Source of the DNA: Rhizobiales bacterium UBA3584
GTDB taxonomy: Bacteria > Pseudomonadota > Alphaproteobacteria > Rhizobiales > Devosiaceae
NCBI GenBank assembly: GCA_002375765.1
Contig: DFMV01000066.1
Location: 374-30,218, forward strand
Length of the DNA stretch: 29,845 nt
Direction: 5' to 3'
The notes under the pieces were generated by a model that saw only the letters and a list, made by a program, of their open reading frames with translations, did no database searches and was not told where the DNA came from. The stretch's first letter is position 1. Every line of letters begins with the position of its first letter. The position numbers and the translations under genes were made by a program. Positions 27,401-29,845 of this stretch are shown piece after piece.

Positions 27401-27906
27401 CCAACCTCAACCGCGAGGGTCGCGCACGGCTCAACGAGGCCTTCGAGAAGGTCAACAACCATTTCCGCGACCTGTTCACCACGCTGTTCGGCGGCGGGAC
27501 GGCGGAGTTGACCTTCGTTGAGAGCGACGACCCGCTGCAGGCCGGGCTGGAAATCATCGCCAGGCCGCCGGGCAAGAAGCCCCAGACCATGACGCTGCTT
27601 TCGGGCGGAGAGCAGGCGCTGACTGCGATGAGCCTGATCTTTGCGGTGTTCCTGACCAACCCCGCGCCGATCTGTGTGCTCGACGAGGTCGACGCGCCGC
27701 TCGACGACGCCAATGTCGAGCGGTTCTGCAATCTTTTGGAATCGATGCGCCAGCGCACCGACACGCGCTTTGTGGTCATCACCCACAACCCCATCACCAT
27801 GGCGCGCATGGACCGGCTGTTCGGGGTCACCATGCCCGAGCGGGGGGTGAGCCAGCTTGTTTCGGTCGATCTGCGCACCGCCGAAACCTTTCTCGAAGCA
27901 AGCTGA
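24448..27906 (+). CDS. smc: Chromosome segregation protein SMC
   Basis: This 1152-residue condensin ATPase organises and separates the chromosome. The N-terminal head has Walker A GPNGCGKSN (31-39). A coiled coil runs to about 480, the hinge spans about 500-640 (SLWPAIVDALRVAPGMETALGAALG), and a second coiled coil runs to about 950. The C-terminal head has the ABC signature LSGGE (1051-1055) and Walker B VLDEVDAPLDD with Asp1079 and Glu1080. It is full length for the family. Its TGA overlaps the doxX ATG by one base. The partners ScpA and ScpB are not in the window. Confidence 0.97.
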   Translation: MKFSRLKLLGFKSFTDPVELVLEPGITGVVGPNGCGKSNLVEALRWVMGESSYKAMRASGMDDVIFSGSGNRPARNSAEVTVVLDNSDRTAPQAFNSADTIEISRRIEREQGSVYRINGRDVRARDVQLMFADASTGAHSPALVRQGQIGELIAAKPTQRRALLEEAAGISGLHSRRHEAELRLRAAEQNLERVDDIIAQVEVQLETLKRQARQATRYRALSGDIRRAEATLYHIRWVKTRYAEKETEAQQGRLISQLADASHLEHQAKKLVEAMDAELQPLRDADAAAGAVLQRLTILRGQLEDELRRANSRRAELDDRLKQIDTDIARETALIGDSEGLIETLEGERLELAEAAEAENEASEMARAQADEARAALDEAEAAARSAADAVAAIRAQRTQATRAAEEASQRVGKLQSQQSDIARDVAALEESLSADHTVAERQATLDEVLEAFAIAEAEVETAEIETAEAVSALEAAQPQLADIEGRLNRLESEAETLARVLNVDGGSLWPAIVDALRVAPGMETALGAALGDDLEASDDTAAPLYWTESAGPDDPALPEGVVALSSHVSGTALLKRRLDQIGVVDSAADGARLMALLKPGQRLVSTDGGLWRWDGFVAKPDAPSAAAQRLAQRNRLAELDSEIAGLRGARNEAQATLFTLRTRVEVAREAEVACRSAWREAQRGIAAAQAGVDAAQKNLAELTARRTALAESRVRIEENLAEAVAIAEEAQAALEELGAEGEAVREAEMRQRALANLREAAEQARVRLAGFESASQMRTSRLSRIGQELESWQRRRAGAQSQIETLERRKGEIEAQISELNATPDAFDLRRAELEDQIEDAQYARKRASDKLNEAQGAFREADKAARLAAEGLADTRAEMARVEERLKGNIATRQQIERQIAETLGISADKTAEAAGIKPESALPEESATEARLDRLKAERERLGGVNLMAEQEAEEVQDKLDKMVADREDLIAAIAKLRTGISNLNREGRARLNEAFEKVNNHFRDLFTTLFGGGTAELTFVESDDPLQAGLEIIARPPGKKPQTMTLLSGGEQALTAMSLIFAVFLTNPAPICVLDEVDAPLDDANVERFCNLLESMRQRTDTRFVVITHNPITMARMDRLFGVTMPERGVSQLVSVDLRTAETFLEAS

Positions 27907-28280
27907 TGGCAGAACAGTTGGTCGCTTCCGCGCTGATCGTCGCCCGGCTGATGATGGGTTCACTGTTCATCGTGGGCGGGTTGCGCCATTTCTGGGCGCT
28001 CGGCCCCATCGCTAGCGTCATGCGCGATCGTGGCGTACCACAGGCAAAAGCCGTACTGATCGCCGGGTCGCTCTATCAGGTCGTGCTCGGCGTTACCCTG
28101 GCATTGGGGCTTTTCGTGCCCTACTCGGCGCTTGGACTGATCGGCTTCACCGTTGCGGCCACGATCATGCTGGTCAATTTCTGGGACAAGGCCGAGCCAG
28201 AACGGACGGCCTTGTTCGGAGTCTTCATGTCCAACGTCGCCATCGTTGGCGGGCTCCTGGGTCTCGCCGCCACGGCCTGA
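27906..28280 (+). CDS. DoxX-family membrane protein
   Basis: The 124-residue protein has four membrane helices and matches the DoxX/DUF417 group: GSLFIVGGLRHFW in the first helix, then 'GSLYQVVLGVTLALGLFVPYSALGLIGFTVAATIMLVNFWD'. DoxX proteins are loosely linked to redox or thiol stress and have no settled reaction. The ATG overlaps the smc stop by one base (TGATG), indicating coupled translation. It may also be read as a separate weakly expressed unit. Two inverted repeats follow it. Confidence 0.85.
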   Translation: MAEQLVASALIVARLMMGSLFIVGGLRHFWALGPIASVMRDRGVPQAKAVLIAGSLYQVVLGVTLALGLFVPYSALGLIGFTVAATIMLVNFWDKAEPERTALFGVFMSNVAIVGGLLGLAATA

Positions 28281-28283
28281 CCT

Positions 28284-28325
28284 GGCGGGAGAATCCCCCG
28301 CCTCGCCATTGTCTTACCACAATGG
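28284..28325. terminator. Two hairpins after doxX
   Basis: GGCGGG and CCCGCC (28284-28302, seven-base loop) are followed by CCATTGT and ACAATGG (28306-28325, six-base loop). Neither has a long T-run, so this may be a weak or factor-dependent terminator, or a regulator site, separating smc-doxX from the ATP synthase operon. Confidence 0.45.
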
Positions 28326-28405
28326 AAGAGTTGACGGGATGCCGCACCCCCTCACACATCGACTAAGCAATTGATTTTTCGTGTTTTTTTGGCCGCTCCT
28401 GCAGC

Positions 28406-28434
28406 TTGACACCTTGGGGAGCCGCAACTATGGT
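28406..28434 (+). promoter_or_regulatory. Housekeeping promoter of the ATP synthase F0 operon
   Basis: TTGACA at 28406-28411 matches the -35 consensus exactly. TATGGT at 28429-28434 matches the -10 in four of six positions, and the spacer is 17 bases. A T-rich tract lies 15-35 bases upstream of the -35. Transcription would begin near 28441, about 55 bases before atpI. Confidence 0.8.
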
Positions 28435-28449
28435 GCGCGCGACTTTGAA

Positions 28450-28470
28450 GGCACCCTCTTGCCGGGTGTC
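28450..28470 (+). promoter_or_regulatory. Leader hairpin upstream of atpI
   Basis: GGCACCC and GGGTGTC form a seven-base stem including one G-U pair, with a seven-base loop, between the promoter and the atpI GTG. It might steady the mRNA or tune translation; no function is shown. Confidence 0.35.
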
Positions 28471-28496
28471 CGGCTGGGCTGGAGCGGTGGTTTGAA

Positions 28497-28868
28497 GTGA
28501 CCAATCCCGACGACAAACCGGCTCAAGATGGGACTTCCCCGCGTCAATCGGAGACATCCGAACTGGCGGAGCGGATCCGGAAGGCTCAGGAAGCGCGTGC
28601 GGCGGCCAACGGCAGCCAGCAGGCGTCCCGGCAGGGCGACATGTCGACACTGGCGCGCGGTTTGCGCATTGGTGCCGAGTTTGTCGCGGCTATCCTTGTG
28701 GGGTCAGGTATCGGATACCTGATCGACATGTTTGCAGGGACCAGCCCGTGGGCGCTGCTCATCATGTTCATGGTGGGCTTTGCCGCTGGAATTGTGAATG
28801 TCACTCGTGTAGTGGCAGAACTGAATGCAGATAAGACCGCATCGGACGATGCGGATAGTGTGGACTGA
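28497..28868 (+). CDS. atpI: ATP synthase subunit I
   Basis: AtpI helps assemble the c-ring of the F0F1 ATP synthase and is usually first in the operon. The 123-residue protein has a hydrophilic, charged N-terminus of about 50 residues. Two membrane helices follow ([18 protein letters not shown] at about 61-78 and [17 protein letters not shown] at about 85-101), as in alphaproteobacterial AtpI. The start is a GTG with GGTGG six bases before it. atpB begins 25 bases later. Confidence 0.88.
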   Translation: MTNPDDKPAQDGTSPRQSETSELAERIRKAQEARAAANGSQQASRQGDMSTLARGLRIGAEFVAAILVGSGIGYLIDMFAGTSPWALLIMFMVGFAAGIVNVTRVVAELNADKTASDDADSVD

Positions 28869-28893
28869 AGGGCGAGATAGGGGCTTAAAGACC

Positions 28894-29667
28894 TTGGCGA
28901 ACGATCCGATTCACCAATTTGTCATCTATGACATCTTCACCTTCGGGACCATCGGTGGCGACGGGACCGAGGGGAGCGGCATCACGCTCTCTTTTACCAA
29001 TTCCTCGCTGTTCATGGTGCTGACCACCATCACGATTTGCGCCTATCTCATCCTGTCGACGCGCGGACGCGGACTGGTGCCCAACCGTTGGCAGCTGACC
29101 AGCGAGATGGCATATGAATTCGTGGCCAATATGGTGCGAAGTGGCGCGGGCTCGGAAGGGATGAAATTCTTCCCCTTCGTATTCTCGCTGTTCACCTTCA
29201 TCTTTATCGGGAACATGTTCGGCATGATCCCGTACTTTTATACCTTCACCAGCCAGATCATCGTGACGTTTGCGCTCGCCATGCTGGTGATGACTGTTGT
29301 GGTGGCCTATGGGTTCATCAAGAACGGTCCGAAATTCCTCAAACTCTTCGTGCCTTCGGGCGTGCCGGGCTACATCATCCCCATCGTGACGCCGATCGAG
29401 GTCATCTCATTCCTCTCGCGTCCGATTTCGCTCTCGGTTCGTCTGTTCGGCAACATGCTGGCTGGCCACATCACGCTCAAGGTGTTCACCGGCTTTGTCG
29501 TTTCGCTTGCGTCCCTCGGGGCCGTAGGCATCGCAGGTGCCGTGCTGCCGCTCATCATGGGCGTGGCGCTCACAGCTCTCGAATTCATGGTGTCGGCGGT
29601 TCAGGCTTATGTCTTTGCCGTACTGACCTCCATGTATCTCAACGATGCGATCCATCCTTCGCATTGA
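28894..29667 (+). CDS. atpB: ATP synthase F0 subunit a
   Basis: Subunit a forms the proton half-channels beside the c-ring. The 257-residue protein begins MANDPIHQF, the usual alphaproteobacterial N-terminus. It has five or six membrane helices and the key arginine in [17 protein letters not shown], the conserved helix of this subunit. A later [24 protein letters not shown] segment is typical. The start is taken as TTG at 28894, because earlier ATG codons in frame overlap the atpI end and give a non-homologous N-terminus; AGGGG lies about ten bases upstream of the TTG. Confidence 0.95.
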   Translation: MANDPIHQFVIYDIFTFGTIGGDGTEGSGITLSFTNSSLFMVLTTITICAYLILSTRGRGLVPNRWQLTSEMAYEFVANMVRSGAGSEGMKFFPFVFSLFTFIFIGNMFGMIPYFYTFTSQIIVTFALAMLVMTVVVAYGFIKNGPKFLKLFVPSGVPGYIIPIVTPIEVISFLSRPISLSVRLFGNMLAGHITLKVFTGFVVSLASLGAVGIAGAVLPLIMGVALTALEFMVSAVQAYVFAVLTSMYLNDAIHPSH

Positions 29668-29688
29668 TCTCCACTAGACTCCGTTAAG

Positions 29689-29704
29689 TTTCAAGGCTTT
29701 GAAA
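29689..29704 (+). promoter_or_regulatory. Inter-cistronic hairpin before atpE
   Basis: TTTCAA and TTGAAA form a six-base stem with a four-base loop that runs into the atpE ribosome binding site (AAGGA, 29703-29707). Folding could mask the site. In E. coli an upstream element raises atpE translation to supply many c subunits; whether this one helps or blocks is unknown. Confidence 0.35.
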
Positions 29705-29714
29705 GGATCACAAA

Positions 29715-29845
29715 ATGGAAGCTGAAGCCGCAAAGTACATCGGTGCAGGCATTGCATGTTTCGGTATGGCCGGCGCCGCCATTGGCGTGGCCAACATCTT
29801 CGGGAACTTCCTCTCGGGTGCACTGCGCAACCCGTCGGCTGCTCC
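29715..29845 (+). CDS. atpE: ATP synthase F0 subunit c, 5' part
   Basis: The first 43 codons of the proteolipid c subunit are visible, starting [10 protein letters not shown]. The glycine-rich first helix ([21 protein letters not shown]) and the polar loop with RNPSA are present, as expected. The proton-carrying glutamate lies in the second helix, outside the window. AAGGA lies seven bases before the ATG. The gene continues past the window end. Confidence 0.95.
   Translation, partial: MEAEAAKYIGAGIACFGMAGAAIGVANIFGNFLSGALRNPSAA

Overview
The window is ordinary-looking chromosomal DNA of a GC-rich alphaproteobacterium, most likely Hyphomicrobiales and perhaps close to Devosia/Pelagibacterium. 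Pointers are a CcrM-type GANTC methyltransferase preceded by CtrA-like boxes, an alphaproteobacterial SOS box (GTTC-N7-GTTC), a long-chain polyprenyl diphosphate synthase, ETF-ubiquinone oxidoreductase, and the order mutY / DUF721 / DsbA-like / smc. The genus is inferred from gene content only. I see no tRNA, rRNA, CRISPR array, insertion sequence or prophage, and no gene-free stretch over 300 bases.

Layout. Bases 1-170 hold the end of a TetR-type regulator. Bases 254-2278 hold a polyprenyl diphosphate synthase (minus) divergent from an N6-adenine methyltransferase. Bases 2338-4428 hold a S49 peptidase, a small membrane protein and glyQ. Bases 4425-7493 hold a cytochrome b561 (minus) convergent with glyQ, then lemA and a DUF2207 protein. 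Bases 7498-11881 are a minus-strand block: ETF-QO, a TPR protein and ispE, the last two overlapping by one base. Bases 11940-14654 hold a family-4-like uracil-DNA glycosylase, an SDR epimerase and a thioredoxin-reductase-like flavoprotein. Bases 14726-17741 hold an EamA transporter (minus), an MFS transporter and moaB. Bases 17854-20645 hold a PA0069-type radical SAM protein, a periplasmic protein, a SnoaL-like protein and RNase HII. Bases 20751-28280 hold ccrM, mutY (minus), a DUF721/DciA-like protein, a DsbA-like protein, smc and doxX. From 28406 onward lies the promoter and first genes of the F0 ATP synthase operon (atpI, atpB, partial atpE).

How it works together. Much of 11.9-27.9 kb serves DNA maintenance: base excision (uracil glycosylase, MutY), RNA removal from DNA (RNase HII), cell-cycle methylation (CcrM), a possible helicase loader (DUF721) and chromosome compaction (SMC). 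The most interesting candidate is the radical SAM gene at 17854-19005. It has an SOS box upstream, and its protein ends in QLSLF, the consensus beta-sliding-clamp-binding pentapeptide. Together these suggest a damage-induced, replication-fork-targeted radical SAM enzyme. Other notable points are the CtrA-box array with telomere-like repeats before ccrM, a two-arm operator-like dyad before the flavoprotein, loss of two of four Fe-S cysteines in the uracil glycosylase, and glyQ without an adjacent glyS.
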